From Polaromonas jejuensis NBRC 106434 (GTDB lineage: Bacteria > Pseudomonadota > Gammaproteobacteria > Burkholderiales > Burkholderiaceae_C), in assembly GCF_001598235.1 (NCBI RefSeq), contig NZ_BCYO01000009.1:1-64000 (forward strand): a DNA stretch of 64,000 nt. Reading direction: 5' to 3'. The notes beneath the pieces were generated by a model. It was not told where the DNA came from, did no database searches, and was given only the letters and a program-made list of their open reading frames with translations. The position numbers and the translations under genes were made by a program. Each line of letters starts with the position of its first letter. Within the stretch, counting starts at the first letter, position 1. Below are positions 44,402-52,681 of this stretch, piece by piece.

Positions 44402-45789
44402 GGCTGCACATCCATCAACAGCGGTTTAACGGGCGCTTGTGAGCGTAGCCGCCCCACATCTTCAATCGGAATATGCGCCGCATGGGCCACCACTTCTGCC
44501 GCCGCATGGCCGCAATAACGGCCCTGGCAACGTCCCATGCCGACGCGGCTAAAGGCTTTGGCGCGGTTGATCTCCTGGCTATCCATTTCGTGCACCGAGC
44601 GGCGCAATTCGCCGGCGGTCACGGCTTCGCAGCGGCACACCACGGCCGCATCGGGCAGCGTGGCGGCCTGTTGGTGCGGCCACGGAAAAGCGCGCGCCAG
44701 GCCTTCACGGAATTTGTTCATGGTGTTCAAGGTGCTGCGCAGTCCCGGCGCCTGCTCCTTGAACAGCGTGCGGCCCTTGTCATCGCCCAGGTCGTGCAGG
44801 GCTGCCAGTGCGGCCAGCCGGCCTGCAGCCTCGGCGCCGTCCGCGCCCAGTATGCGTGCGCCGTCGCCGGCCAGATAGATGCCGGCCACGCTGCTGCGGC
44901 CATCGCCGTCCATGCGCGGCAGCCATTGGCGGCTCAAGGCATCAAACACAAAGTCGCAGCCCGCCAGATCGGCGAGCTGTGTTTCCGCGCGCAAGTGGTA
45001 ACCGAGCGCCACGGCATCGCATGGGATGGTTTGTTTGTTGCCATGGGCATCGCGCAGCGTGATGCCGCTGACGCCGCTGTCGGGCGCGCCTTCAACACGC
45101 AAGGGCGTGATGCCTTGCCAGACCTTGACGCCCGAGCGTCGCAGCGAGGCGATCAGCCCCAGGCCGCGCAGCAGCAGGCGCGGGCGCGCCAGCAAACCGC
45201 GCAGTGCGGCCAGCGGCGGCAGGGCCGGCGAGGTGTCGAGCACGGCTTCGACGTTGGCGCCGGCCTTCACATATTGCGCGGCCACCAGGTACAGCAGCGG
45301 CCCGGTGCCGGCAAACACCACGCTGGCGCCGATCGAGCAGGCTTGCGACTTGAGCGCAATCTGCGCTGCGCCCAGGCTGTAGCAACCGGCCAGGTTCCAG
45401 CCTTCGACCGGCATCAGCCTGTCGGTCGCGCCGCTGCAGATGATCAGCGCGTCATAGGCCAGGCTTTGCGCCAGGCCCTGGCTCACGGTGTGCAGCATGC
45501 CGGGGGTGAGGTTCCAGCTCAGGGTGTCGCTGCGGTAATCGATTTTTTGGCGCAGCGCATCAAAGTCCTGGTGCAGGGACTGGGCCTTGCCGGCTTCGCT
45601 GCCGTACAACGTGGCATAAGAGCGCTTAAAACCTTCGGGCTGGCGGCGGTAGATCTGCCCGCCGTCGCGCCTGCCCTCGTCAATCACGATGGGCCGCAGG
45701 CCGGCTTCCGCCAGTGCCTGGGCCGCGCGTATGCCGGCGGGACCTGCGCCCACGACGATGACTCGCGGGTTCACGGGTGTTTCGGCCAT
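44398..45789 (-). CDS. Opine-oxidase/HcnB-like subunit (alpha), set B
   Basis: Flavoprotein of 463 residues with the same design as the set A subunit: VIVVGAGPAGIRAA for FAD, a second degenerate motif around VVFAGTGPLLYLVAAQYVKAG, and the C-terminal [2Fe-2S] BFD-like domain (VVCRCEAVT and GMGRCQGRYCG). Long stretches are identical to set A, for example GGQIYRRQPEGFKR and GWNLAGCYSLGAAQIALKSQ. ATG 45789 is chosen because the longer frame lies in the neighbouring gene's other reading frame. It overlaps the gamma gene by 19 bases, exactly as in set A. Confidence 0.88.
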   Translation of the reverse strand: MAETPVNPRVIVVGAGPAGIRAAQALAEAGLRPIVIDEGRRDGGQIYRRQPEGFKRSYATLYGSEAGKAQSLHQDFDALRQKIDYRSDTLSWNLTPGMLHTVSQGLAQSLAYDALIICSGATDRLMPVEGWNLAGCYSLGAAQIALKSQACSIGASVVFAGTGPLLYLVAAQYVKAGANVEAVLDTSPALPPLAALRGLLARPRLLLRGLGLIASLRRSGVKVWQGITPLRVEGAPDSGVSGITLRDAHGNKQTIPCDAVALGYHLRAETQLADLAGCDFVFDALSRQWLPRMDGDGRSSVAGIYLAGDGARILGADGAEAAGRLAALAALHDLGDDKGRTLFKEQAPGLRSTLNTMNKFREGLARAFPWPHQQAATLPDAAVVCRCEAVTAGELRRSVHEMDSQEINRAKAFSRVGMGRCQGRYCGHAAAEVVAHAAHIPIEDVGRLRSQAPVKPLLMDVQP

Positions 45790-46097
45790 GTCGCCTCCGG
45801 GGTGCGGGTGCTGATGACCATGCCGGCTTGCGCGGGTGTGGTGCAGGCGCGCAGGCGTTGCCCGGTCTGGTCCCAGACCCAGCAGTCCTGGCAGGCGCCC
45901 ATGAGGCAAAAACCGGCGCGTGTGCCGTCGCCGAATTCCGAATCGCGCACGCGTTTGCCATGGCTTAACAAGGCCACCAGCAGCGTGTCGCCTTCCAGCG
46001 CGTTGGCGCTGGCGCCGTCAATTTGCAGGGTGATGGCGGGGCGGCCGGTTTCGGCCAGGCGGACAAAGCGCGCTTGGGAGCTGGTGGGAGAAGGCAT
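45771..46097 (-). CDS. HcnA-like (2Fe-2S) subunit (gamma), set B
   Basis: Ferredoxin-like protein of 108 residues with the ligand pattern AGFCLMGACQDCWVW plus RACTT, nearly identical in this segment to set A. It is the first gene of the set B trio, starting 36 bases after the Lrp gene on the same strand. A perfect 6-bp hairpin (TGAGGC/GCCTCA, 46123-46136) covers the Lrp stop codon and could weaken read-through from Lrp. A run of eight T residues (minus strand) precedes the start codon. Confidence 0.87.
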   Translation of the reverse strand: MPSPTSSQARFVRLAETGRPAITLQIDGASANALEGDTLLVALLSHGKRVRDSEFGDGTRAGFCLMGACQDCWVWDQTGQRLRACTTPAQAGMVISTRTPEATWPKHP

Positions 46098-46133
46098 GCA
46101 AAAAAAAGAGTGATGAAAGCCTTGAGGCGGGCC

Positions 46134-46628
46134 TCAGGTTGAAGGGTCTATCAGCCGTTCTATCGGATAGTGCGGCTTGATGAAAGGGGACTTGATGACA
46201 ATAAAGCTGAAGTACTTCTCAATGCCTATATTGCGTTCGAGCAGGCCTTCAATAATGCTTTGGTAGTGGTTGACGCCGCGCGTCGTGAACTTGAGCAGGT
46301 AGTCGTAACCGCCGCTGACCAGATGGCATTCCAGGATCTCGTCGATCTCGCGGATCGCCAGCTCAAAACGCACAAAGTCCTCGCGCCTGTGGTCGGCCAG
46401 CGTGACCTCGGTGAACACTGTCAGCATGTCGGCCAGTTTGTCGAGTTTGAGCTGCGCGCCGTAACTCGCGATGTACCCGGCTTTCTCCAGCCGTTTGACA
46501 CGTATCAGGCAGGGGCTGGGCGACAAACCGACCGCATCGGCCAGATCCACATTGGTGATGCGGCCGTTTTTTTGCAGCTGGCAAAGGATGCGGATGTCGA
46601 GGCGGTCGAGTTTGAGATCGGTATTCAT
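46134..46628 (-). CDS. Lrp/AsnC-family regulator
   Basis: Feast-famine regulator of 164 residues with an N-terminal winged helix (LDIRILCQLQKNGRITNVDLA and LSPSPCLIRVKRLEKAGYI, shown here in parts) and a C-terminal RAM ligand domain (GGYDYLLKFTTRG). It is encoded between the aminotransferase gene upstream and the set B oxidase genes downstream, all on the minus strand. It should sense an amino acid or substrate of the pathway and control both. The island therefore has two unrelated regulators, LysR for set A and Lrp for set B. Confidence 0.9.
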   Translation of the reverse strand: MNTDLKLDRLDIRILCQLQKNGRITNVDLADAVGLSPSPCLIRVKRLEKAGYIASYGAQLKLDKLADMLTVFTEVTLADHRREDFVRFELAIREIDEILECHLVSGGYDYLLKFTTRGVNHYQSIIEGLLERNIGIEKYFSFIVIKSPFIKPHYPIERLIDPST

Positions 46629-46661
46629 AAGCCTGATTTTGCGCTACCACCACCGGTTTTG

Positions 46662-48047
46662 TTAGCCCAGAGCGCGCCGCACTTCGGGCACGGCCAGAAC
46701 CTCGTCGAGGGTCTTTTCAAGGCGCCGGAAGAGCTGCGAAAATTCGCCCTCGGTGTAGCACAGCGCCGGCGCAAAACCCAGGATGTTGTCGCCAAACGAA
46801 CGGAACACCAGGCCGTTGCGGTAGCCGGTTTCAAACAGCAGGTCGGACAGGCCCAGCGCGGGGTCAAAGCCGGCTTTGGTGGTTTTGTTGCTGACCAGTT
46901 CCAGCGCACCGAGCAAACCGCGGTGACGCGCTTCGCCGACCAGCGGGTGGGCTGTCAGCGCGTCAAGGCCTTGCGCAAAATGTGGCGCCACTTTTTGCGC
47001 GTGGGCCAGCATGCCGCCTTCCTGGTAGATGCGTATGACTTCAAGCGCAATCGCGGCGCTCACGGGATGGGCCGAATAGGTCGCGCCGTGGCCGATAGGC
47101 ACTCCTGGCGCCGCACCGTCGGCAATGCCGGCATACACCGCGTCGGACATCATCAGCGCGCCCATGGGCGCATAACCCGAGGTCAGGCCCTTGGCCATGG
47201 TCATCAGGTCGGGTTCCACGCCTTCGGCCTGGCACGCAAACATCGGGCCGGTGCGGCCAAAACCCGTGATGACCTCATCGACCACAAACAGTATGCCGAG
47301 TTCGGTGCAAGCCTGGCGCATGGCCTTGAGCCAGCCCGTGGGCGGCACGATCACGCCGCCCGAGCCTTGTATCGGCTCGCAGAAAAATGCCGCAACATTA
47401 TCTGCGCCCAGGCTGGCGACTTTGGCGCGCAGCGACTGCACCGAGGCGTCTATGACGGACTGCGCGGTGCTGCCTTCAGGGCTGCGGTACAGATAAGGCG
47501 AGGCAATGTAATGCTGCTCCGGGCGCGGCAGGTCAAAACCGCGGTGAAAGACCGGCAGTGCGGTCAGGCCTGCGCCGGTGGACGACGAGCCGTGGTAACC
47601 GCGCTCCAGCGAGATGAACTGCTTTTTGCCGGGGCGGCCGGTGGCGTTGTAGTAATGCACGATCAGGCGCACGGCGGCATCGATGGCTTCGGAGCCGCCC
47701 AGCGTCAGGTAAACGTGCTTGAGCGACGGCGGCGCAATCTCGACCAGTTTGGCGGCCAGCTGAATGGCCGGTTCGCTGCCGAAGTGGAAATAACCCGTGG
47801 CATAGGGCAGCTTGCGCATTTGCGCTGTGGCGGCTTGCACCACGCTCTCCTGGCCGTAGCCGACGTTGACGCACCACAGGCCGGCAAAGGCGTCCAGCAG
47901 TTCATTGCCGGCGGCGTCTTTGAGCCAGGCGCCGTGGCCGGACTCCAGCACGGTGACGCCGCGCTGTTCGTGTTTGCGCCAGGGCGCAACAGGGTGGATC
48001 AGATGGGCGCGGTCTAGGTCTATGAGGGAGGAGGTGTTGGACGGCAT
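46662..48047 (-). CDS. Class III (omega) aminotransferase
   Basis: PLP enzyme of 461 residues of the omega-amino-acid/polyamine type. The cofactor Lys is in TMAKGLTSGYAPMGA, the Asp in FVVDEVITGFGRTG, and GSEAIDAAVRL and GYHGSSSTGAG surround the phosphate site. Enzymes of this kind transfer amino groups from beta-alanine, putrescine or GABA-like compounds to pyruvate. I start at MPSNTSS (48047); an upstream ATG at 48095 is also possible. It is followed 33 bases later by the Lrp gene. With two aldehyde dehydrogenases in the island it would give a full amine-to-acid route. Confidence 0.9.
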   Translation of the reverse strand: MPSNTSSLIDLDRAHLIHPVAPWRKHEQRGVTVLESGHGAWLKDAAGNELLDAFAGLWCVNVGYGQESVVQAATAQMRKLPYATGYFHFGSEPAIQLAAKLVEIAPPSLKHVYLTLGGSEAIDAAVRLIVHYYNATGRPGKKQFISLERGYHGSSSTGAGLTALPVFHRGFDLPRPEQHYIASPYLYRSPEGSTAQSVIDASVQSLRAKVASLGADNVAAFFCEPIQGSGGVIVPPTGWLKAMRQACTELGILFVVDEVITGFGRTGPMFACQAEGVEPDLMTMAKGLTSGYAPMGALMMSDAVYAGIADGAAPGVPIGHGATYSAHPVSAAIALEVIRIYQEGGMLAHAQKVAPHFAQGLDALTAHPLVGEARHRGLLGALELVSNKTTKAGFDPALGLSDLLFETGYRNGLVFRSFGDNILGFAPALCYTEGEFSQLFRRLEKTLDEVLAVPEVRRALG

Positions 48048-48189
48048 GGTGCGGCAGCAGTGGTTCGATGGAATGCTGTCATCGTAAGCCGCCATCGCTG
48101 GTGACTGCTGCTGCTTTGGGTGCTTGCGGTGCAGCAGCCTGCTGTTGTGAAAGCACTGGCAGCAGATCGTGCGGCGCGCGTTTTTATTT

Positions 48190-49116
48190 TTAGTAACCGC
48201 GCGTGCGGTCTACCAGCCCGGTCATGGTCTCGCCGGCTTCATAACGGCGCAGGTTGTCCAGCATCACATCGACCGCGCTTTCAGGCTGGGTCATGCTGCC
48301 GATATGCGGCGTGAGCCAGATGTTGGGGTGTTGCCAGAACGGATGACTGGCTGGCGGCGGTTCGGGATCGCAGACATCGATCACCGCCTCGCTGAGCTGG
48401 CCGCTGGCCAGCGCGCCCAGCAGATCGTCGGTGACCAGGTGCTGGCCACGGCCCACATGCACCAGCGCGGCGCCCTGCGGCAGGCCGGCAAAAAACCGGT
48501 GATTGAGCATGCCGCGCGTCTCGGGCGTCAAAGGCAGCAGGCATATCAGTATGTCGGTGCGCGCCAGAAAATCGGGCAGCGAGTCCTGGCCGGCAAAACA
48601 CTGCACGCCTTCGACATGGCGTTGCGATCGGCTCCAGCCCGCGCAGTCAAAACCAAAGGTGCGCAACTGCGCCAACACGGCCTGGCCCAGGCTGCCCAGG
48701 CCCAGCACGCCGACGCGCCGTTGGGCGGCCGGCATGACCGGCAGCGCCTGCCAGCGGGCCGCGCGCTGCTGGCGCTGGTAAAGCGGCATGTTGCGGTGCA
48801 GCCCCAGCACCGCGAAGCAGGCGTATTCGACCATGCCATTGACCAGGCCCGGTTCAACCATGCGCACCACCGGCAATTCCGGCGGCAGCAAGGACAGGTC
48901 GAACTGGTCCACGCCGGCGGCTATGGAAAACAGCACCTCGAGATTCGGGAAGGTTTTTTTAATGTCTTGGGGCGGTTCCCAGGCGGCCAGGAAGCGGACT
49001 TTTTCGGGGTCGCCGATATCGGGCCAGATACGGAACTCGCGCTGCGGCGCTTTCTGGGTAAACAACTGGCGCCATACAGCGCCACGCGCTGGATCGGCTT
49101 TGTATAAAAATGTCAT
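48190..49116 (-). CDS. D-2-hydroxyacid dehydrogenase (glyoxylate/hydroxypyruvate reductase A-like)
   Basis: NAD(P)-dependent dehydrogenase of 308 residues resembling GhrA. It has the Rossmann motif VGVLGLGSLGQAVL, the Arg of HVGRGQHLV, the acidic residue of DVCDPEPPPASHPFW and the catalytic His of WLTPHIGSMT. GVDQFDLSLLPP is a GhrA-type segment. The start MTFLYKAD (49116) is chosen because the preceding frame overlaps the acetyltransferase gene. In the island it could reduce a 2-oxoacid such as glyoxylate released by the oxidases; this is inferred from position only. Confidence 0.85.
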   Translation of the reverse strand: MTFLYKADPARGAVWRQLFTQKAPQREFRIWPDIGDPEKVRFLAAWEPPQDIKKTFPNLEVLFSIAAGVDQFDLSLLPPELPVVRMVEPGLVNGMVEYACFAVLGLHRNMPLYQRQQRAARWQALPVMPAAQRRVGVLGLGSLGQAVLAQLRTFGFDCAGWSRSQRHVEGVQCFAGQDSLPDFLARTDILICLLPLTPETRGMLNHRFFAGLPQGAALVHVGRGQHLVTDDLLGALASGQLSEAVIDVCDPEPPPASHPFWQHPNIWLTPHIGSMTQPESAVDVMLDNLRRYEAGETMTGLVDRTRGY

Positions 49117-49144
49117 CTCAGTCTTCCAACCCCATGCATTCAAA

Positions 49145-50053
49145 TTAACCCAGAGCCTGGCTGGCCAGCGCGAATAGACGCACATCGGCATCGCGCTGCA
49201 GGGCCGGCCCGCGCACCATGGCCAGCGGCCCGCCGGCGCGCTGCAGCCCCAGGCTTTCAAGCCAGGTCGTCATGCCGCTGGCAAAGTCCACATCAACGCG
49301 CACAAATTTGCCGACGCACTGGTTGACCCAGTAGGCGATCAGGGCTTTGGCGCCTTCTGCATCGGGCGCAATCACCGGGCCAATCGCCCGGCCGCGGCCA
49401 AAACGCCGCATCATCGCAAACCCCTGGGCTTCGCCGTCGCGGTCCAGCACCACGGTGTCGGCCTTGTTGATCAGATGCCGTATCAGCGCATCGCGCGGCA
49501 TGCCGCAGGCTGCCGTGTCCAGTGCTATCAGGCGTTCGGTGTCGTTGCGGCTTAGCGGGCGCAGGCGCAGGCCGGGCTCCAGCGCGATCAACGGTGCCTG
49601 CACCGCCTTGCCCTGGTGCTGGCGCACTTCACCGGTGGCGATAAAACCCAGGCGCTCGTAAAGGCCACGGCCCTCTGCCGTCGCATGCAGCAGCACCGAG
49701 CGGCCTTCGAGGCGGTCCAGCAGGCCTAGCATGAGGCGCTGGCCTATACGCCGGCCCTGGCAGTGCGGCGCGACTATCACCATGCCCACGGTGGCGGTGT
49801 GGTCGCCCCAGGGCCAGCAGATCGCGGTGCCGACGATTTCGCCGTCGCTCCTGGCCACCAGGCCTTCGCCAAAACTCAGCAGAAACTCCCAGTCGGCAAG
49901 CCGGTGCGGCCAGCGCACTTCTTGCGACAGCCCATGGGCGGCCGGCAAGTCGTCGGCCGTCATGGCTTGCAGCACGATACCGTCGTCAGAGGTTTTCAGG
50001 GTTTGAGGAAAAGAGGGCACGACATTCTCCGATACGTCAAAAAGCAGGCTCAC
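49145..50053 (-). CDS. GNAT acetyltransferase with two domains
   Basis: Protein of 302 residues with an N-terminal GNAT fold (acetyl-CoA site VIVAPHCQGRRIGQRLM near residues 90-106, then LLHATAEGRGLYERLGF) and a C-terminal half resembling the second GNAT-like domain of the YitH group (GFAMMRRFGRGRAIGPVIAPD). It is the first gene of the minus-strand run. It lies opposite the aldehyde dehydrogenase gene across about 190 bases. A role in acetylating an amine substrate, as in polyamine pathways, is possible but unproven. Confidence 0.85.
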   Translation of the reverse strand: MSLLFDVSENVVPSFPQTLKTSDDGIVLQAMTADDLPAAHGLSQEVRWPHRLADWEFLLSFGEGLVARSDGEIVGTAICWPWGDHTATVGMVIVAPHCQGRRIGQRLMLGLLDRLEGRSVLLHATAEGRGLYERLGFIATGEVRQHQGKAVQAPLIALEPGLRLRPLSRNDTERLIALDTAACGMPRDALIRHLINKADTVVLDRDGEAQGFAMMRRFGRGRAIGPVIAPDAEGAKALIAYWVNQCVGKFVRVDVDFASGMTTWLESLGLQRAGGPLAMVRGPALQRDADVRLFALASQALG

Positions 50054-50245
50054 TATTGCCTAATTTTCGGCGCACCGCCAGTCAAATTTGCATGCCTGGG
50101 GCGGGTTTCACAATTTCGCCATGATCGTTTATGAAGGCCGTCGTAATCGCAACTTGCTGCGCTGGCGCGGGCTGCTACAGCAGCAAATGCCGCGGCAGCG
50201 TGGCTAGCATGCAAGTTGCTTTTATTCCTGATAACGAGGCCCAGT

Positions 50246-51742
50246 TTGCAAACATTCGATCCGAATCAAATCAGCGTCCCCACAGGGCATTTTATTAACG
50301 GCGCTTTGGTCGGCGATGCCGGCGCAGAAACGATGGCGGTGCGCCGTCCGTCCGACGGCCAGGTGTATGCGCAGCTGCCGCTGGCCGATGAGGCGCTGGT
50401 GGACCGCGCTGTCGAGGCCTCATGGAAAGCCTGGCGCAGCAGCGACTGGGCACGCCGCGCGCCGCGCGACCGTGCGCGCGTGCTCAGGCGCTGGGCTGAC
50501 CTGGTCGAAGCCGATGCGCCCACCCTGGGCCTGATAGAAGCCGTGGGTTCAACCCGCCCGGTGCGCGATGTGATGGCCTGGGACATTCCCTTCACCGCTG
50601 AAGGCCTGCGCTTTTTTGCCGAGTATGCCGACAAGATAGGCGGCGAGGTTGCGGCCACGCAGCATAGCCAGCTCGGCATGACGATTGCCGAACCCTATGG
50701 TGTGGTGGGCGCGATCACACCCTGGAATTTTCCGTTGGTGATGGTGTCGTGGAAGGTCGGCGCCGCGCTCGCCGCAGGCAATGCGGTGGTGCTGAAACCT
50801 TCTGAACTCACGCCCTTCAGTTCGCTGCGGCTGGCCGAGTTGGCCGTGCAGGCCGGTGTGCCGGCGGATATCTTTAATGTGGTCCAGGGTTATGGCCATG
50901 TGGCCGGCGACGCGCTGAGCCGGCATCAGCGCATTGCCAAGATGACGTTTACCGGATCAACCCGCACCGGCTCCAGCATCATGGCTACCTGCGCGCAATA
51001 CGGCCCCAAACCCGTGACGCTGGAACTGGGCGGAAAAAGCCCGCAGCTGGTGTTTGACGATGCACCGGATATCGACAGACTTGCGGCCCTGATTGCGGGT
51101 GCCATCACCGGCAATGCGGGCCAGGTCTGTGTCGCCGGCTCGCGCCTGATTGTGCAGCGCGGTATTGCCGAGGAGCTCATCGAGCGTGTCGCCGCACACT
51201 TTGCGGCTCACCGCCCTGGCCCAACCTGGGATGCCGAGGCCACGCTGCCACCCATCATTTCTGCTTCGCAGGGTGTGCGGATTGATGGCATTGTGAGCCG
51301 TGCAAAAGAGGCGGGCGCCATCGTGCGCTGCGGTGGCTCGTTTGCCGATATCGCGGCTGCGCGTCAGGGCGGTGCGTATTACCTGCCCACATTGCTGGAA
51401 GGTGTGGACGGCGACAACCCTGCCGTGCGCGAGGAAATCTTTGGCCCTGTGTTGACGGTGCAGACCTTCGAAGAGGAAGATGAAGGCTTGTTGCTGGCCG
51501 CTCATGAATGCTACGGCCTGGCCGCCGGTGTGCATACGGCGGACATCAGCCGCGCGCTGCGTGCGGTGCGCAAGCTGGAGGCCGGTACGGTCTGGGTTAA
51601 CCGGTATGGGCGCAGCAATGATTTTGTGATTCCCACCGGCGGTTATCACCAGTCGGGCATAGGCAAGGACCTGGGACGCCAGGCGGTGGAAGCCAACCTG
51701 CGTTTCAAGAGCGTGCTGGTCGACTTTGCCGTGCCGGTTTAG
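50246..51742 (+). CDS. Aldehyde dehydrogenase family protein (first of the island)
   Basis: NAD(P)-dependent aldehyde dehydrogenase of 498 residues. PWNFPLVMVSWKVGAALAAG binds the cofactor, TGSTRTG follows, ELGGKSPQLVF carries the general-base Glu, and GQVCVAGSR carries the catalytic Cys. No ATG opens the frame. The likeliest start is TTG 50246, with GAGG six bases upstream, giving MQTFDPNQ. It starts the + strand half of the island and faces the acetyltransferase gene. Similarity is to betaine-aldehyde or gamma-aminobutyraldehyde dehydrogenase-type enzymes; the substrate is unknown. Confidence 0.9.
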   Translation: MQTFDPNQISVPTGHFINGALVGDAGAETMAVRRPSDGQVYAQLPLADEALVDRAVEASWKAWRSSDWARRAPRDRARVLRRWADLVEADAPTLGLIEAVGSTRPVRDVMAWDIPFTAEGLRFFAEYADKIGGEVAATQHSQLGMTIAEPYGVVGAITPWNFPLVMVSWKVGAALAAGNAVVLKPSELTPFSSLRLAELAVQAGVPADIFNVVQGYGHVAGDALSRHQRIAKMTFTGSTRTGSSIMATCAQYGPKPVTLELGGKSPQLVFDDAPDIDRLAALIAGAITGNAGQVCVAGSRLIVQRGIAEELIERVAAHFAAHRPGPTWDAEATLPPIISASQGVRIDGIVSRAKEAGAIVRCGGSFADIAAARQGGAYYLPTLLEGVDGDNPAVREEIFGPVLTVQTFEEEDEGLLLAAHECYGLAAGVHTADISRALRAVRKLEAGTVWVNRYGRSNDFVIPTGGYHQSGIGKDLGRQAVEANLRFKSVLVDFAVPV

Positions 51743-51909
51743 GCCGCGCCCTGTTCATGGGCGGCCTAGGGTTAACGCGAAGTATTTTGGTGCCGGGTGC
51801 ACTTCCAGCGTGCGCACCGCAGTCCATGCCGGGCGGGCCGTCCAAAACACCAGTTTTCGCTTTGAAGTGGCCTCAATACGCCTCAAATATTTTTTAGGCC
51901 CATGTTTCA

Positions 51910-51919
51910 ATGACGTCAT
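51910..51919. promoter_or_regulatory. Palindrome ATGACGTCAT upstream of the HAD-oxidase-importer operon
   Basis: A perfect 10-bp palindrome in a comparatively AT-rich 256-base gap that also holds a nine-T run at 51961. It is a candidate operator for the long operon starting at 51999. No clear -35/-10 pair was found. Confidence 0.35.
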
Positions 51920-51998
51920 GGTGACAGGCGAATAAGCGCATCGCTTAAACATCTGAAACCTTTTTTTTTCAACCTTCAATCTAATCAGGACTCCAGAC

Positions 51999-52664
51999 AT
52001 GAGCTTCCGCCCGAAATTCATTACTTTTGACTGCTACGGCACCCTGACGCGTTTTCGCATGGGCGACATGGCCCGCGAGATGTTTGCCGACCGTATCCCG
52101 GCCGCGCAGATGGAGCTGTTTGTCGCCGACTTCAGCGCCTACCGTTTTGACGAAGTGCTGGGCGCCTGGAAGCCTTATGCCGATGTGCTCAAGAACGCCT
52201 TGAACCGCACCTGCAAAAAGTGGAACATCAAGTGCACCGACGCCGAAGGCCAAGCTTACTACGACGCCGTGCCCACCTGGGGGCCGCACGCCGATGTGCC
52301 TGCCGGCCTGTCGCGCATCGCCGACAAGATTCCGCTGGTCATTCTTTCCAACGCGTCCAACGACCAGATACACAAGAACGTAGACAAGCTCGGTGCGCCA
52401 TTTCATCGTGTTTTCACCGCTCAGCAGGCCCAGGCTTACAAGCCGCGTCTGCAGGCCTTTGAGTACATGCTGGACCAGCTCGGTTGCGGTCCTGAAGACG
52501 TTCTCCATGTCTCGTCCAGCCTGCGCTACGACCTGATGTCGGCTGATGACCTGGGCATCAAAAACAAGGTGTTCGTCAATCGCGGTCATGGTCCTGGCAA
52601 CCCGGCGTACAACTACGTCGAGATCCAGGACATCGGCGGCTTGCCCGGTGTGGTCGGCCTTTAA
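51999..52664 (+). CDS. HAD hydrolase, haloacid dehalogenase type II-like (copy 2)
   Basis: HAD protein of 221 residues with intact class motifs: FDCYGTLTRF (nucleophile Asp11), VILSNASNDQIHKN, YKPRLQAFEYML (Lys) and HVSSSLRYDLMSADDLGI. It fits L-2-haloacid dehalogenase-like proteins by family, yet its neighbours are amine-oxidising and transport genes, so the natural substrate may be unrelated to halogens. A decayed fragment of a close paralogue lies at 38018-38141. It is 17 bases from the oxidase gene and opens the seven-gene + strand run. Confidence 0.85.
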   Translation: MSFRPKFITFDCYGTLTRFRMGDMAREMFADRIPAAQMELFVADFSAYRFDEVLGAWKPYADVLKNALNRTCKKWNIKCTDAEGQAYYDAVPTWGPHADVPAGLSRIADKIPLVILSNASNDQIHKNVDKLGAPFHRVFTAQQAQAYKPRLQAFEYMLDQLGCGPEDVLHVSSSLRYDLMSADDLGIKNKVFVNRGHGPGNPAYNYVEIQDIGGLPGVVGL

Positions 52665-52681
52665 TTTTTGACACGGCGGAT

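Noticed and set aside
39254..46097. Hydrogen cyanide synthase (hcnABC)
   Set aside because: Gene order and folds match, but two copies with aminotransferase, importer and OccR-like regulator fit opine- or imino-acid oxidation better than cyanide production.
46170..48017. Open frame of 615 codons opposite the Lrp and aminotransferase genes
   Set aside because: Antisense shadow; the minus-strand genes have all catalytic motifs.
51739..51770. Hairpin TAGGCCGC...GCGGCCTA after the first aldehyde dehydrogenase as a terminator
   Set aside because: The stem is good but no T run follows on either strand, so I did not call it.
51943..51975. Terminator suggested by the nine-T run at 51961-51969
   Set aside because: The nearest stem (AAGCG/CGCTT) is short and ends about 14 bases before the T run.
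51999..52664. Haloalkanoate degradation as the role of the island
   Set aside because: The HAD family name suggests it, but no haloacid permease or regulator is present and all neighbours act on amines.
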